A model generated the notes under the pieces. The model was not told where the DNA came from, made no database searches, and worked only from the letters and a program-made list of their open reading frames with translations. From Rhipicephalus microplus (taxonomy: Eukaryota; Arthropoda; Arachnida; Ixodida; Ixodidae), in assembly GCF_043290135.1 (NCBI RefSeq), contig NC_134700.1, positions 242,671,088-242,735,087 on the forward strand: 64,000 bases of DNA, written 5' to 3'. Of this stretch, positions 1 to 11,793 are shown piece after piece. Positions within the stretch are counted from its first letter, which is position 1. The number at the start of each line of letters is the position of its first letter. Both the position numbers and the translations under genes were made by a program.

Positions 1-67
1 CGACGGCACGATAAGAAGCTGCCGTCGACGCATGGACGCTTCGCAACTTATCTGACCGCAAAGTTAT

Positions 68-1300
68 GGGTACAAGTCAAGAAAAAAGCGGCTTTTTGTC
101 GTCAAAGGGTCCCCTCCAGACAATGACATCACATGTCGATTGATTTGTGGGGTTTAACGTCCTAAAACCACCATATGATCGAGAGACGCCGTAGTGGAGG
201 GCTCCGGAAATTTTGACCACCTGGGGTTCTTTAACGTGCACCCAAATCTGAGCACACGGGCCTACAACATTTCCGCCTCCATCGGAAATGCAGCCGCCAC
301 AGCCGAGATAATGACATCATATGCCATCGTGACGTCGCGCAGACCGTTTTGCGCCTACAAGTAGCGTTTTTACAGAAACTCCTATGAGTGCGTCCGCGCA
401 GTAATGTAGCTCATCTAAAAGCCTTCACTTTGATCAAAAATGGAAAGTTTGTTCAATTCCCTCTATTTCTTCATTGGGGTACATACGTGAACTTTTACTG
501 TTAAGACATAGTAACGACTTGCAGCTTCAGTACTGACGATGAATGTCTGCTATTCCAGGTTTTCCCTCAACCACTTGATTCCTGACAGAAACAGGCGTTA
601 ACACGCAAGGAAAGCAATAAACGAGAGAGCAACGAAGCGGTCACCTTTTGAAAGATTCTGAACAAAGACAGCCATCAGTTTTGCGGTTTCTATAAAGAAG
701 CACCTGGTAACGTCATGCGCTATGTAGAACTGTAATAACTCACAGGCGTAATAAATAAACAAGTGGTTATCGCCACCTGTCAGAGCCGCTGGTCTGACAA
801 CAGGCGTGTGAAGCAGCGTATACATCACAGATGCAGGAAAGACAGAACAGCAGGACGCGTCATATTTCACGCTCAAGTCATCAGCAGAGGATTATAAGAA
901 CCTCTTTGTATCACGCAAGTTGTTGAATATTCTCGCCGATCAACGGTGCAAATACCGGCGACTATTTTCAGGCAGCGCCGAGCAGCCGAAGAAACATGCA
1001 CCACGTGGATCCTCGTTCCCGAACAATGCACTCACCACTAGGCTTTTCTTGGATTTCCAATTCGGATGGACGGCACTAAAATCGACCTGCGAGAGCGCGA
1101 TTTTTCTGACGACGCCGATGGACTGTCGCGAACCACGGAGGCGGCCATTTTGGTTCAGGTGCGTAAGCGTGGAAGAACAGGCTTTGCGATTCATTTTGTG
1201 AGTGCAGTGCAAGTGTGGTCGACCACGACGTCACAATGACATGACTGGAGGATGGTCCTTTGACGACAAAAACCAGCTTTTTTTCTTTACTTGTGCCCCT
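68..1300. repeat. Inverted repeat arms flanking about 1.1 kb
   Basis: Bases 68-133 and 1236-1300 are imperfect reverse complements. Both arms carry the same A-rich stretch, then a TTTTTGTCGTCAAAGG-type core, then CCTCCAG and TGACATCA-like sequence. The left arm is interrupted at its inner edge by the SINE at 136-309. The arrangement suits the two ends of a DNA transposon or fold-back element, but no transposase frame lies between them and no target duplication could be fixed. Confidence 0.45.
136..309 (-). mobile_element. Ruka-like tRNA-derived SINE, copy 1
   Basis: In minus sense the copy runs from CTCGGCTGTGGCGG through the conserved AGATTTGGGTGCACG and GGAGCCCTCCACTAC blocks to a short ATCAATCGAC tail. 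It is flanked by a near-perfect 14-base target duplication (122-135 and 310-323, one mismatch), the mark of LINE-style insertion. It is the longest of the four copies in the window at its 5' side. The family name comes from recall of tick SINEs; the structure and duplication are seen directly. Confidence 0.8.
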
Positions 1301-1451
1301 CTCTCGTGACGTCACAAGCCTTGTGCGAAGCAGTGAGACGCTGCATAGATTCTGCTACAGTGTTCTAGAAGGGGTACACTGTAATTCTGCATAGAGTCTG
1401 CGACTATCACCTTGGGAAAACTGGTGATGTGAACTGTTGTATGCAACAGTA

Positions 1452-1490
1452 TAGTGCCTAAAATATACTGCCAGTATATACTAGGCACTA
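1452..1490. repeat. Short palindrome
   Basis: Two 19-base arms (1452-1470 and 1472-1490) are reverse complements with two mismatches and a one-base loop. It probably marks a small MITE remnant. No gene or regulatory role is implied. Confidence 0.55.
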
Positions 1491-2152
1491 GAAATGGAAT
1501 GCCGGTGTACGTCAGATTCGGATTGCCTTGGTTCCCGAATAGTCCGGACACCTCGCAGCCGCGTCTAGATAGAAGCATTTCTCGCGTTAATTTGGCGTTA
1601 ATGGAGAACAAAACTATTTTAAGTGCGAATGCACTTCATAAGCGACCCTGAATCCGCCGTCCGCGGTGCGCCTCCTCCTCTCTCCTAGCAACGCGCGAGG
1701 AGCGGAGAGGAGCGTCTGTAGCAACGGCGCAGCGACGTCACACACCACGTGATTGCGAGCGCTCCGCCCTCCGCTCCATGGCTGCGCGCGCCCGCGCAGC
1801 CACGACTGGCTCGAGATCAGCAAGTCGTCATAGGTATGGATCCATCGCAGGCATAAACCTCGACTGCGATACCTCCAACAACGAGTACAACGCAATCGAA
1901 TGCGAGCATTGCACGCGTCGTTGAAGATGTCGCGCCGGTGAAAGACAAGGCAGCGCGGCGAAGGGCCCGTGATGCCGAGCGCAAGCGGGCCGCAGACATA
2001 AAACATCATTATAGTGCGAATTTACTATCACATATACGCGTAAACTCACCAAGATTTCCCGAGAGGGCCTAATGGTTCCTGGGAATCGCGATGTGATCAC
2101 ACGGGGGAGTTTACGTTAACTCACTGGCGAATGCCAACAAATTTTAACTTTA

Positions 2153-2166
2153 CCCCCCCCCCCCCC
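2153..2166. repeat. Poly-C run (14)
   Basis: Uninterrupted run of 14 C. Homopolymers of this sort are common in this window and are prone to length error. Confidence 0.9.
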
Positions 2167-3540
2167 ATAGCATCACCCCATGCATTCGCACTTAACCATG
2201 TTCACCCTCAGGGAAATGCTTGGGAGTTGTTTTCATGGCATTGCACAAAAACAAGTTCTATATCACTTTGAGGACTTCTGTTTGGATGCGTAGCTTTAAG
2301 AAAGGTAAAATGTAGCGAACGACCGCTAAACATTGAAGAGAGACGACACGATCAGGGGTCATGCACACTGCGTCACCTCGCCTCTTTCATCCTTTGGCCA
2401 CTTGCTCTTGGCCGGCTGATGAGTGAAGTTTTTGTTTGAAAAGTGAAACGGCTGAATGAGATCCGTTTCTGAAGCTTTTCCTTTTGTATGCTGCGCAGCC
2501 ATGTTCGCTGTTTAGCCGAAGCTTCGCTCAACGCGAGCCAACACAAACCTCGCCGACACATATGCCGCCATTGCCACCGCGGCACAGCGCCCCTTAGGAA
2601 ATTCGCACAGACGGCGGCGCCATATTTCCCTCCATGTGTTATGGTAAGAAATTCAAAGGAAATTATCCCGAGACGCGCAGTTTGCGCGTTCATGCAGTGG
2701 CGTCCGTGTACACGAAGACGCAGCTGACAGTCACTCGCTGCAGGCGCAATCTCCCATTCCCCACAGCCACGACTATAGTTCACTATAGCCACGACCGATA
2801 TAGCGCCCCTCTTTATTGTAGAAGATCTGTGGCATCATCTTGGTGAAATAGTGGGCGTCATGTATGAAGCGCGCGGGCCTTGGTACACATTATACGCGCG
2901 CTCTCCAACCTGCCTTTTCCATTTCTTTTTTTTTTGTGCTGCCCTCCGGCATTTCTGTGAGGTTTCGGTGGGGGCTCGGACTATCGGTATCGCCAGAACA
3001 GAAGCCACCGCGAGTAAGAGGCAGTTCGCTACTTTTCCGCAATGTAAATGGCGCCTGCGCCGTAACATTGCAGAAAGAGCACGGCTCCTCCCTTCTGTGA
3101 CCCCGACCTACTGCCCTCGACCAAAGTAACGTTGCCCTCGGCGCGTGCTTTCAACCGCGCTTTGGTTCCAAACACATCGATGCGCCACGTTACCACGAAC
3201 ACGATTTGTCCCATCAAAGCCTCGACCGAAAGCAGCGCTTTTAAAAGAGATATTCCAAAAACAACACCCAAATGACATTCCGGGAAGTTCCGAAGGCAAA
3301 AACGTGACCAAACATTTTTTTCTCTCGGAAATATTCTACCATTTCACTGCTTTCAATGCAGTTAAAGGCCAGCCTTATTTGCGCTTCCAAGGTATCTCGA
3401 TCAATCACCGCCATGCGATTTAGTTCCATACTTTCTCAGGGTCTTGGACGAAGCCGAGACTTCACAGTTAAATGAAAAAAAAATCAGCGCGGCATAACAG
3501 GACACATTTTCACGCTCGGTTCGGACGATAATGAAGCCCG

Positions 3541-3840
3541 TGTTGTGGATCCCACCGCTGCCACCAGTTGTCGTGGATTCCAGTGCTGAGTCGTATCCCA
3601 CCGCTGATCACCAGTTGTGGTGGATCCCACCGCTGCCACCAGTTGTGGTGGATCCCACCGCTGCCACCAGTTGTTGTGGATCCCACCGCTGCCACCAGTT
3701 GTCGTGGATCCCAGTTTTGAGTCGTATCCCACCACTGATCACCAGTTGTGGTGGATCCCACCGCTGCCACCAAATGTTGTGGCTCTCGGCGCTGTTCACC
3801 AGTAGTCGCTTCGGATCCCAGCGCTGATCACCAGTTGTTG
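3541..3840. repeat. 28-bp minisatellite
   Basis: Units of the form CCAGTTGTGGTGGATCCCAC plus CGCTGCCA recur exactly 28 bases apart at 3611, 3639, 3667 and 3695. Longer variant units containing GAGTCGTATCCCACYRCTGATCA lie at both sides. Because 28 is not a multiple of three, a translated frame cycles through all phases, which explains the long open but meaningless frames rich in WIPPLPP or GGSGGIH on both strands. It is not judged to be a gene. Confidence 0.9.
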
Positions 3841-4299
3841 CGGACCGGGGTCTGCCCGGTCTTTTGTGGAAGCGTGGTGTAGCTTCGGGTTGAGGAAACG
3901 AGCGCTTACAAGATGGTGATACGAAAAAACAAACAGGTTTATGGCACTATTTACGAATATTTACAGCATGAGGTTAGGACTTCACAAACCACGAGCGTGG
4001 TGGTTGAACCGTTACATGGTTCAGAGCGACGTCCCGCACTCTGCGGCGTCGTTATAAGCCCTGTCGGGCTCCTCCTTCTTGAGTGGAACACCAATCACAC
4101 ACACACAACAGGCGAGGGGTACGAGCATGCACGGCCCACGTGAACAACCAATATTGAGTCGTGACCACTGCACTGCAAGGTGGCGCCAGGGCGGCTCTTC
4201 ATCATCGTGTGTGTGTTGCTGGTCGAGGGGTCCCAAGCTCCTGACAGCATACATCAAACGGTCCGCTGATCTGTCCGCTCAATTAGCAGCGCAATTTGT

Positions 4300-5635
4300 G
4301 GCGGCGGCCGCGGTTTCTTCCAAGGAAGGAAGAATCACTAACCGTAAGAGCGGGGTTAAAGAAAAAGAACTCTGTAAGCTGGTACAGGCGTTTGTGCTCA
4401 GCAAGATTACTTACGCGACACCTTATATGAAGTTGGATGCTGCAGAAAAAGGTAAGGTCGAGGCTATGATCCGGCAAGCTTACAAGGCAGCGCTTGGGTT
4501 GCCTAACAACGCGCCTACAGAAAGGCTGTTAAAACTAGGGATACACAACACCCTGGATGAATTATGGGAGGCGCATCTGGTAATGCAGCACGCTAGGCTT
4601 TCGACAACCAAAGCGGGCAGGATCATATTGGAAAGGATTGGCATTGGAGCAGAGGCTCCCACTGGGGACACTAAAATTCAGGTGCGGCGAGAAGGCCCTC
4701 TACATAAAACCTTTACCCAAAAATATGCATCCGATTCACCATTCGCAGTGCAGGCAGGCAAGAGCCAGAGCTTTACACGTTGAGTACGGCGAGTACAAAG
4801 CGGCAGTCTATACAGATGTTGTGGAATATAAGGACAAAGACGCTTTTGTGATTGTGGTGGTGGACAGGCGGGGACGCTTGGTCACATCTGGATCGGTCAA
4901 AACCCGCTCCTCGGAAACTGCAGAGGAAGCGGCAATAGCGCTAGCTATAACCGATTCGCAGTCGGATTTGATTCTCAGTGATTCAAAGACAGCCATCCGA
5001 AATCTGGCTAGGGGCAGAATATCGGCGACCGCCGCACGATTTCTGCATGGGGCCACGGAACGAGAAATTAGAGAAATAGAAATTGTCTGGGTACCAGCAC
5101 ACTCTGGGAACCCTGGGAACGAGGCGGCTCACCTGAATGCTCGAGGTTTCGTCAGCCGGGTAGGTGAGCCGCCAGTTCCGGGAAGGTCCGCGAGAGATGG
5201 GCTGGTGTCCTTTCATGACATAACGAATCATTAAAAACTAGAGCGAAGGTTTTATCCACCCCCGCACAAGCGGTTGACTAAGGCGCAGGAATGCGTCTGT
5301 AGAAAACTGCAGACGCGATCTTTTCCCAACCCTTACGTGTTGAACAAAATGTACCCGGAGGAGATTAAGCCGCAATGCAAATGGTGTCAGGCTGTGGCAA
5401 CATATGATCACATACTTTGGGATGTAGCATAGTGCCGCCGCCGGTGGATATTATGCGTGATCCCTCTCTAAAGCACTGGGAGGCCGTGTTGACCAGCTCA
5501 GACCCAGTCGTCCAGTTAAGGGTCATGGGGTTTGCAGACAGGTCGCCGCCAACCTTGGGTTGATGGCCATCTAACACGGAATCATCCTCAGTTGCTTTAT
5601 GACGAAATAAAGTTTTTCCATCCATCCATCCAAGG
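4300..5635 (+). mobile_element. 5'-truncated I-type LINE (3' end of ORF2, RNase H)
   Basis: Only the 3' part of a non-LTR retrotransposon is present. From about 4300 the frame reads the end of the reverse transcriptase region (KEKELCKLVQAF, ITYATPYMKL, ALGLPNNAPTERLLKLGIHN). After a frame change near 4670 an RNase H domain follows, with YTDVVEY, the ETAEEAAIALA helix, LSDSKTA and WVPAHSGNPGNEAAH. A Cys-rich tail (QCKWCQAVATYDHILWDV) and a TSSDPVVQLRVMGF block end near 5545. The copy closes with CGAAATAAAGTTTTTCC and a CCAT repeat (about 5602-5635). Domain order is that of the I clade. Frame breaks show it is dead, and the truncation is typical of LINE insertion. Confidence 0.85.
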
Positions 5636-5900
5636 AAGATGCTGTGGGAGCGCTGCCCGGCTACGCTTCTCAGCGACAGCATGGCGCCTACTGACGACGG
5701 TCAGAACACCCGGCAATATTGTTCTAGCATCGGGCACTTGATACCACCGTCATCAATTAGAGCAAAATATTTAGTGTTTGTAATTTCCTTTCTGTTTGGG
5801 AACATTTACTTTCGCAAAAAAAAGCATGTTATGAGATTCCTTATTAACGAACTCCGCTTCCCAGGTGCGTTCTCTAGAAGACATCTCTGGAGAGCCATTG

Positions 5901-6197
5901 TTATGAAAGTATGCGGCACTCGCACACTGCATTCCTGTTCACGTTTTCAATGGCGTTGGCATTATGTTTAGCTTCGTGGTCGGCCTTGGTGAAGGTGCCC
6001 TCGGCGTTCGCAAGCGCTGCGAGTGCTGAAATCTTGCTAGAAGGTGAAGCCAAGGAAAATTGATCACGTGAGAGACCAAACAGCATCCTGGGCTCTGTCA
6101 CTTGCACGGCACCAGTCACATCATTGTGCTTGTGTTTTTTCCTAGAGCGTTTGCTAGGCGAAAGGCTGGCATCCTCCCGAGAACGCATCGTAGACAA
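5901..6197 (-). CDS. Possible small open frame, unknown (98 codons)
   Basis: The frame has a more protein-like composition than its neighbours: a basic stretch (SPSKRSRKKHKHND, near residues 13-26) that would suit a nuclear targeting signal, then VTEPRMLFGLSRDQFSLASP and an Ala-rich segment KISALAALANAEGTF. No known domain is recognised. There is no clear splice context or polyadenylation signal. It may be an exon of an unrecognised gene, part of a transposon, or chance. Confidence 0.22.
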   Translation of the reverse strand: MSTMRSREDASLSPSKRSRKKHKHNDVTGAVQVTEPRMLFGLSRDQFSLASPSSKISALAALANAEGTFTKADHEAKHNANAIENVNRNAVCECRILS

Positions 6198-7148
6198 CCA
6201 CTTTCAACGACAGAAAAGCGATGATGATAGTGTAAGAAACCAGCGAGTACCAAGAGTTGAATAGCTGAATAATGCGCCTCTATTTTTAGAGGCATTGCGG
6301 CGGAACGTTTACACCAAGACAGCGAGAAACAAAGATAATCAGCAATGTACTGCTATAGCAGAAGTGAAGGAAAGAAGTGGGAATTTGCAGGGCTCGTTTT
6401 TTCTTTGTTAGACATAATGTTAATGACAACTAGCTGACAACACTGTTAAGGAAAGTATATGGCATGTTGTTAGTAGTAAACGGAATGTGAATCTGAAGAA
6501 ATAAAAAAGAACGAAAAGATATATTGATGATATATGTCGGTCAGGATAAAGAAGTGGCGCCAAGCGTAAACGTGGGTGCATCCATGTTAAACGGCGCTAA
6601 AGCAGCCAAATAGCAAGAGACATTGTACAAGCTCTCTTTTATCATTCCTGTCTGTTAGTTCGCATTACCAATGTACAGTAAACGTTCGACTACTTATGTA
6701 AAAACGCGTTTTACTTTCCTGTTAGGCCAATTCCTACGAAGAAGACATCAACCACGTTTTGTTTTGTTTTTCCCTCTCACCAAGATTTCCTCTTTCTTTA
6801 TATTGTTCTTTGTTTTTTATTCTATGCACTCCTTCTCACCCTCGCATCTCTCCTTCACTCCGTGAGAAATCGGCACCCACGATCTGGGAACGAAGCAGAA
6901 GAGGACGAAGAGAACGTATGCCGTATCATGATGATAATTTTGGGTCACGAAACATTACGCCAAGCTAAAACAGCCTCGCTGTTGAAAAAAAAATTCTATG
7001 ATGTGCTTGCAGATGAAAAACTTCGTTCTCATGTTGCGATTGGTGTAGCTACAAATTTTACCAAATATTAACCATAAACCTAATCTGTATGATGCGCTCG
7101 ACACTTGGCCAAAACTCCCTTAATTGGTAGGTGCCAATAATTCTAGGA

Positions 7149-7192
7149 GCACCACCACCATCATCATCATCGTCGCCGTCATCATCATCATT
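7149..7192. repeat. Trinucleotide microsatellite (CAC/CAT/CGT)
   Basis: Imperfect run of CAC, CAT and CGT units. No reading frame context. Confidence 0.85.
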
Positions 7193-8190
7193 CTATAAGA
7201 TAAATTCGGCTCCTTTGGCTCCACTACTCTACAATAACCTGAAAAGGTGCGTAGCACTAGGGTATTCTAGTACACTATAGTGGCACGGGCCACCGTGATA
7301 CATGTTCGTAGAGTTCTTACGGTTCTGTACACCTAACCGCCGATGATGTCAGTGTTTGGGGTAAGCAATCAGGGTTTTCATGCCACGAGTACAATCTTGC
7401 TATTGTTACTACTGGGCGTTACAGTATCCCATCCCTGCCACCACTTTTTGGATAAGTGTTGCGTGGCCGGTAGAACACGTGAGGGTGTCATGATCGGAGC
7501 AGTCATAAGGACGAGTTGACAGTATCAACTCTAAAAGAACAAGCACGGCGCTCTTCGGTGTGCCGTAATTCGGCGGGTCCCCCCCCCCTCTCTCTTCCCG
7601 TGGTGGCGAAAGTCCCCCAATCCATGAAGTGTGGCAGCTTGGGCTAGTTGGTATGGCATGACGATAGTTATAGCGCGAGAACAAAACGACGACACAGAGA
7701 CAAGGACACGATCCATCACTGTGCACCACTTGCTGGTGCATAGTGATGGTCACGCCTTCGCCTCCAAGGGTAAATACCCGGTCGATGACATAGGACCACG
7801 AGTTTGGTGAATGACCATCCTGGTGACCTCGTTAGGGAGTCGGTAGCTCGCTGACAGCCCCTGTCGCAACTGGACGGGGTGAGGCTGGCATGACGAGTTT
7901 CAGCGTGGCGACGGACAGGCGACACCGCACGTGCGCGGAGCTTTTATTCCATACTTTACAGTGAATTCCTTCGCATGTTATTGTGGGAAAATTCAAATTG
8001 TCAAGATATCCTGTCTGTAAGCATGTCATGTTCTGCTGCACCAGATATCCTATCATGCTATAGAGTTTCTTAAACTGCTTGCGCTTGCCGCAGGGGAGCG
8101 CAGAAACTGCCTTACGAATTGCGAGTGCTTCTTATGAAGGTTGCCACCTGTCCGGTTTGGACCGGCTCAGCCGGTTTCTATTCCGATAGC

Positions 8191-8229
8191 AATTATATGA
8201 ACAGTCTGTGAATTATATGAACAGTCTGT
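8191..8229. repeat. 20-bp tandem duplication
   Basis: The unit AATTATATGAACAGTCTGTG occurs twice in a row (8191-8210 and 8211-8229/30, last base changed). Confidence 0.9.
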
Positions 8230-8990
8230 TTTGCTGTCACCGCCACCGCCGCCGTCATGCACTGTAAAAGCCGCCCGCCGCACTCGGCTACCAGATCGTC
8301 ACGATGCGCCAACGTGTGTTTATTTCCCAAGCGTACTTTGTCCCGCGGATGGGGCGGGGGGTGTTAGGTGCTTGTGAGCACGAGCGTATCCTTCGGTGGG
8401 GAGAATCGCGCGCTTTCAGCTTTCACTGGAAAGATTGCGTTTATCTGAAGGACGCACAAAGATCATTTTACTCGCTGGACAGGCGCCGTTTGCGAAAAGA
8501 GCGCGCTTTTCAAACAAAACGAAGTAACAACTGGGACACTCGTTAGTTCGCACTCGCCTGTGATTAGGTATCGTGCGTCTTTTCTGTTTAAACAGCGCGT
8601 TAAGCGTCAAGCTGTAAACGTTGTTAGTTAGCTCTCGTCCTGTGTGTGTTTTCGTGCGTCATTTCGCGTGAGCAGCAACTGCACTTTTTGATCTGTTAGC
8701 CATTCTCAGCGTGACATCCCAAGTTGTTGCTATCGCATTCATTGCTTCGCCCTCGCGGCAAAACTGTGACTTTTCTAGACAGCGGGCCGGTTGCCAGCTC
8801 GCACCCACCGTCAATCGCCGTTTTCATCCTTCTTTTTATCAGATTGGTAAACGAAGCGTCATTATAATCACGAGTATATTCATGCCAGAAATTAGACTAG
8901 TAGGCTAGCTTTTTTTACAATTTTGCTTGCGTATATTACAGGTGCACATTCACACGCACGCATGAGCATAGTATGAATAAACCACCCACT

Positions 8991-9003
8991 CCCCCCCCCC
9001 CCC
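8991..9003. repeat. Poly-C run (13)
   Basis: Uninterrupted run of 13 C in gene-free DNA. Confidence 0.9.
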
Positions 9004-9624
9004 GTCTTGAAAAATTCTGCATTGCTTGTGAAAGACCTCTGTAGTTGAATATTACTTTATTGTAATGGTAGCTTGGCAAGTTCGGTAATAAACATGCGAA
9101 TGAGTTTCTCAGTGCTTAGACAGCATAGCTCGGAACTGCTCTCTAAAAATCCCACCATTTCCACGAAGTGGATGATGAGTGGGCAAAGCTCTGGAGGTGA
9201 ATCTGATAAACTGTGAATCCTCTGTACATTTTGCTGCCGTGATCATAGGAAGGTCTGACACAAGCACGGTGATGATGTGTGATACAGAAGATACGCAATG
9301 TTTCATTTTTCATATATGGCATGATGTTTGTTCAAGAGCTCTATTGTTTCACGTAACACAAGAAGGGGGGGGAGAGGCTCCATGATTTTGTTTTATCATA
9401 TATGACTTAAGAAACCAAGTTCGAGAAGTCAAAGTTGATTCAAGCTCCCCTGAGGGTGGTGGGACGCTTCTAATCACGTGGTACGCACCGGAGAGTGTAA
9501 TGGAACACTATGTGTTGAACTAGCCAGTCGTTGTTCATGATGTCCACTTTAAAGTCTCTGGCGATTGCAAAGAGGGCGTGTTTGTATTGTTTCATAGTGC
9601 AGAATCACCTTCTCTGTGTACGTG

Positions 9625-9668
9625 CCGCTTCCACTGCATGAGCCCAAGGGCTCATGCAGTGGAAGCGG
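9625..9668. repeat. Perfect 21-base palindrome
   Basis: Arms 9625-9645 and 9648-9668 are exact reverse complements around an AA centre. It lies about 250 bases before the gypsy relic and is not explained by any named element. Confidence 0.9.
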
Positions 9669-9919
9669 CTCGTCTCTGGGTCGGTGACTTGTGCTTGCTG
9701 CCGGCGCTGGCGTCTCGCTGCAACTTCCCAAGCTCTGACCTCCGGGTCTTGAGTGAGAGCCTGCACTGCAGCCCCTTTGACAGCCCTCCGCCGCCACCTT
9801 TTTCTTTGCTGGGAGCTTTCCAGGCCCTCTGTGAAAACTACTTTACCTGTCCCGGGTTTTCGGGTAGGCCCGAGCCTGTGCAGTGCTCATACCGTTCCCT
9901 AGACTAAGCATCGCGGCCC

Positions 9920-10660
9920 ACTGTATTGACATCAAGGGGATGCCAGTCCTCTTCACAAATGCCCTGTTGTAGCCCCGTGCGTTGCACGCTGAGTGCCAAG
10001 TTATTCAGGAGGAGGTTGAGAAAATGCTCGTAAAAGATGTCGTAGAACCTTCATCCAGTCTTTGGGGTTACCTGTGGTGCTAGTTAAAAAGAACAGTTAG
10101 CGCTTTTGCACCAGCTATCGCCATCTCAACGGAATCACCAAGAAGGACGTCTATCTTTTACCTTGAATCCACAACGTGCTCGACTGCCTCCACGGTGCCA
10201 AGTACTTCTTCTCGCTTGATCTTCTACGAGAAGACGGCATTGATCACTCCATGCCATTTGGGCTGAGCAATGCTCCTGCAACTTTTCAACGCATGATACT
10301 CTCCTACGCGGTTTTAAAATGCCAACCTGCCTTTGCTGTACAGACGATGTCATCGTTCTCTCGCCCACCTTTGAAAGCCACATCCCTCGTATGTCGGCCA
10401 TTCTTGACGTTTCTTACTGTCCCGGCCTCCAGTTCAATTCATCGAAGAGCACGTTTGGGCGCCGACAAATCAACCTGCTTGGCCACCTAGTTTACGCTAC
10501 TAGAGTCAACGTGACCTTGGCAAAGTGCACGCTGTTTGGAATTTCCCCGTTCCATGTTCCACACACGAGGTCTGCAGCCTAGCTGGTGCGGACAAGGAAG
10601 TGTGAAGATTGCGCGCCTTCTTTGCCAGTTATGTGCTGTTCACGATGAAGCTATGCTACC
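9920..10660 (+). mobile_element. Ty3/gypsy reverse transcriptase relic
   Basis: Across three frames one reads, in order: a leader (EEVEKMLVKDVVEPSSS, 10010-10056), the block around KKDVYLLP, LDCLHGAKYFFSLDL, MPFGLSNAPATFQRM (10250-10294), CYTDDVIVLSP at the catalytic YxDD position (about 10330-10370) and FNSSKSTF...QINLLGHLV. This is the order of a Ty3/gypsy reverse transcriptase palm. The catalytic site keeps its two Asp, but stops and at least three frame changes break the gene. No LTR, protease or integrase was found next to it. Plus orientation, inactive. Confidence 0.85.
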
Positions 10661-10669
10661 CATACATTT

Positions 10670-11671
10670 ACGAGACATTAGTGAGTACATGGGGAACAAG
10701 TTGTGGTGGCTTCAGCAGATGTAGCATGACACCTAGGCTTGCGCATGAATGAAATTTACTGGCCTGAATAGGTACGTGGAAAGAGTAAAGAGTGAACAGA
10801 AGTTAGCTGTCTGTTATACCAGCAGTAATCGCGATAACGAAGATGTCAGTCCTGCAACACACGCCTGCACCGCACTCGCATATGTACTAATGCTCGTGGA
10901 CTGACAGAACAGTGTTGCTTGTAATTTAGACATTACAATGCTTTTTTTAGGACCTTATCTTCTTTTTGTAGCTGCTTTTGAGGCACATACACCCAATATT
11001 GCCGCAACATTTCTGCACTGTTTGAAAAACTGTGTATGTGCCAACAAGGCCACTTGAACACCATTTTGGAGCATTTAGAATTGTAACACTGGTCCTGTAA
11101 TACTGGTCCGGTGTGTTGAACCTAAAGTGAAACTGAGTGCGTCAAGACTGAGAAGAAACCACATTTTCTTCAATTTATCACCCTGTTGCTTATGTAACAA
11201 GAACACAAAACAGTAATAACAGTGGTTTAATTTTAATAAATTTTGTGAGAAGATCAAAAGCAAAGGATCAATTTGATAGCATTATTCTACTTAAGTGAAA
11301 TCGGTACTCACCAGCACCAATGGGGGAAGTGTAAAAGCACATGCATACATATCACCCCCTTTCTAACGAATATACCAGCACACTTTCAGAGTAGTAGATG
11401 TCTCAATCATAAAGCTTGCAGCAGTGAGTCATCATTCTGAATGAACTGCTCCTCGACAAACACGTTTTGTGGCAATAGTCGCTACCGATTCTACACAACA
11501 ACCGGCAAATTACTGCTTTGACAATGCCACCGAGTGCTTTGGCAACAGAAGAACTGCGTCAATTGGCTCGTGAAAAGCGACCTTGAAATTGCAGTCGTCC
11601 CTGCCGGTTCTAGACAGCAACAGGCACGTTACACCTTTGACAATTTAGTAAAACCCATATATAAAAAACTA
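10670..11671. other. 3' flank of golgin-45, no gene seen
   Basis: AT-rich DNA with no convincing frame, repeat or RNA gene. It lies between the gypsy relic and the golgin-45 polyadenylation signal. Confidence 0.5.
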
Positions 11672-11677
11672 TTTATT
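11672..11677 (-). terminator. Polyadenylation signal of golgin-45
   Basis: The minus strand reads AATAAA, 117 bases after the golgin-45 stop codon at 11794. Spacing and orientation fit a short 3' untranslated region. Confidence 0.7.
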
Positions 11678-11793
11678 GATGAAATTTTGAAAGTTTAAAA
11701 CATCTCTGGCAGCATCATAATTGGCACAATGTGTTCAATACTTGTACTCGGTGCACCCCCAAAAGTCAGCATGTGGCTCAATCATTCCAGTTG

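Larger units (their letters stand above)
1..3540. other. Gene-free, repeat-derived region
   Basis: I see no host gene here. Open frames of 60-139 codons on both strands overlap one another and show no domain, splice structure or coding-like composition. The stretch holds a SINE (136-309), an inverted repeat pair (68-133 with 1236-1300), a short palindrome (1452-1490) and a run of 14 C (2153-2166). Around 1830-2010, plus-strand translation gives a short Arg/Ala/Glu-rich piece that resembles repetitive tick open frames, but it is too short to name. Confidence 0.6.
5640..9900. other. Gene-free stretch between LINE and gypsy relic
   Basis: Nothing in these 4.3 kb can be called a host gene with confidence. 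It holds one minus-strand frame of mild interest (5901-6197), a CAC/CAT microsatellite (7149-7192), a 20-bp tandem duplication (8191-8229), a poly-C run (8991-9003) and a perfect 21-base palindrome (9625-9668). Confidence 0.55.

Noticed and set aside
136..309. Possible tRNA gene, given the tRNA-type SINE
   Set aside because: The copy lacks the complete A and B boxes and a cloverleaf; all four copies are truncated SINEs.
1614..2009. 131-codon minus-strand frame
   Set aside because: Arg-rich GC-biased sequence with no motif; a plus-strand repeat-like frame overlaps it.
2373..2792. 139-codon minus-strand frame
   Set aside because: No domain, no splice context, and it overlaps open frames on the other strand.
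3484..3827. Several long frames of Trp/Pro- or Gly-rich protein
   Set aside because: They are translations of the 28-bp minisatellite and appear on both strands.
3541..3840. CRISPR-like array
   Set aside because: Units are contiguous with no spacers, and the host is a eukaryote.
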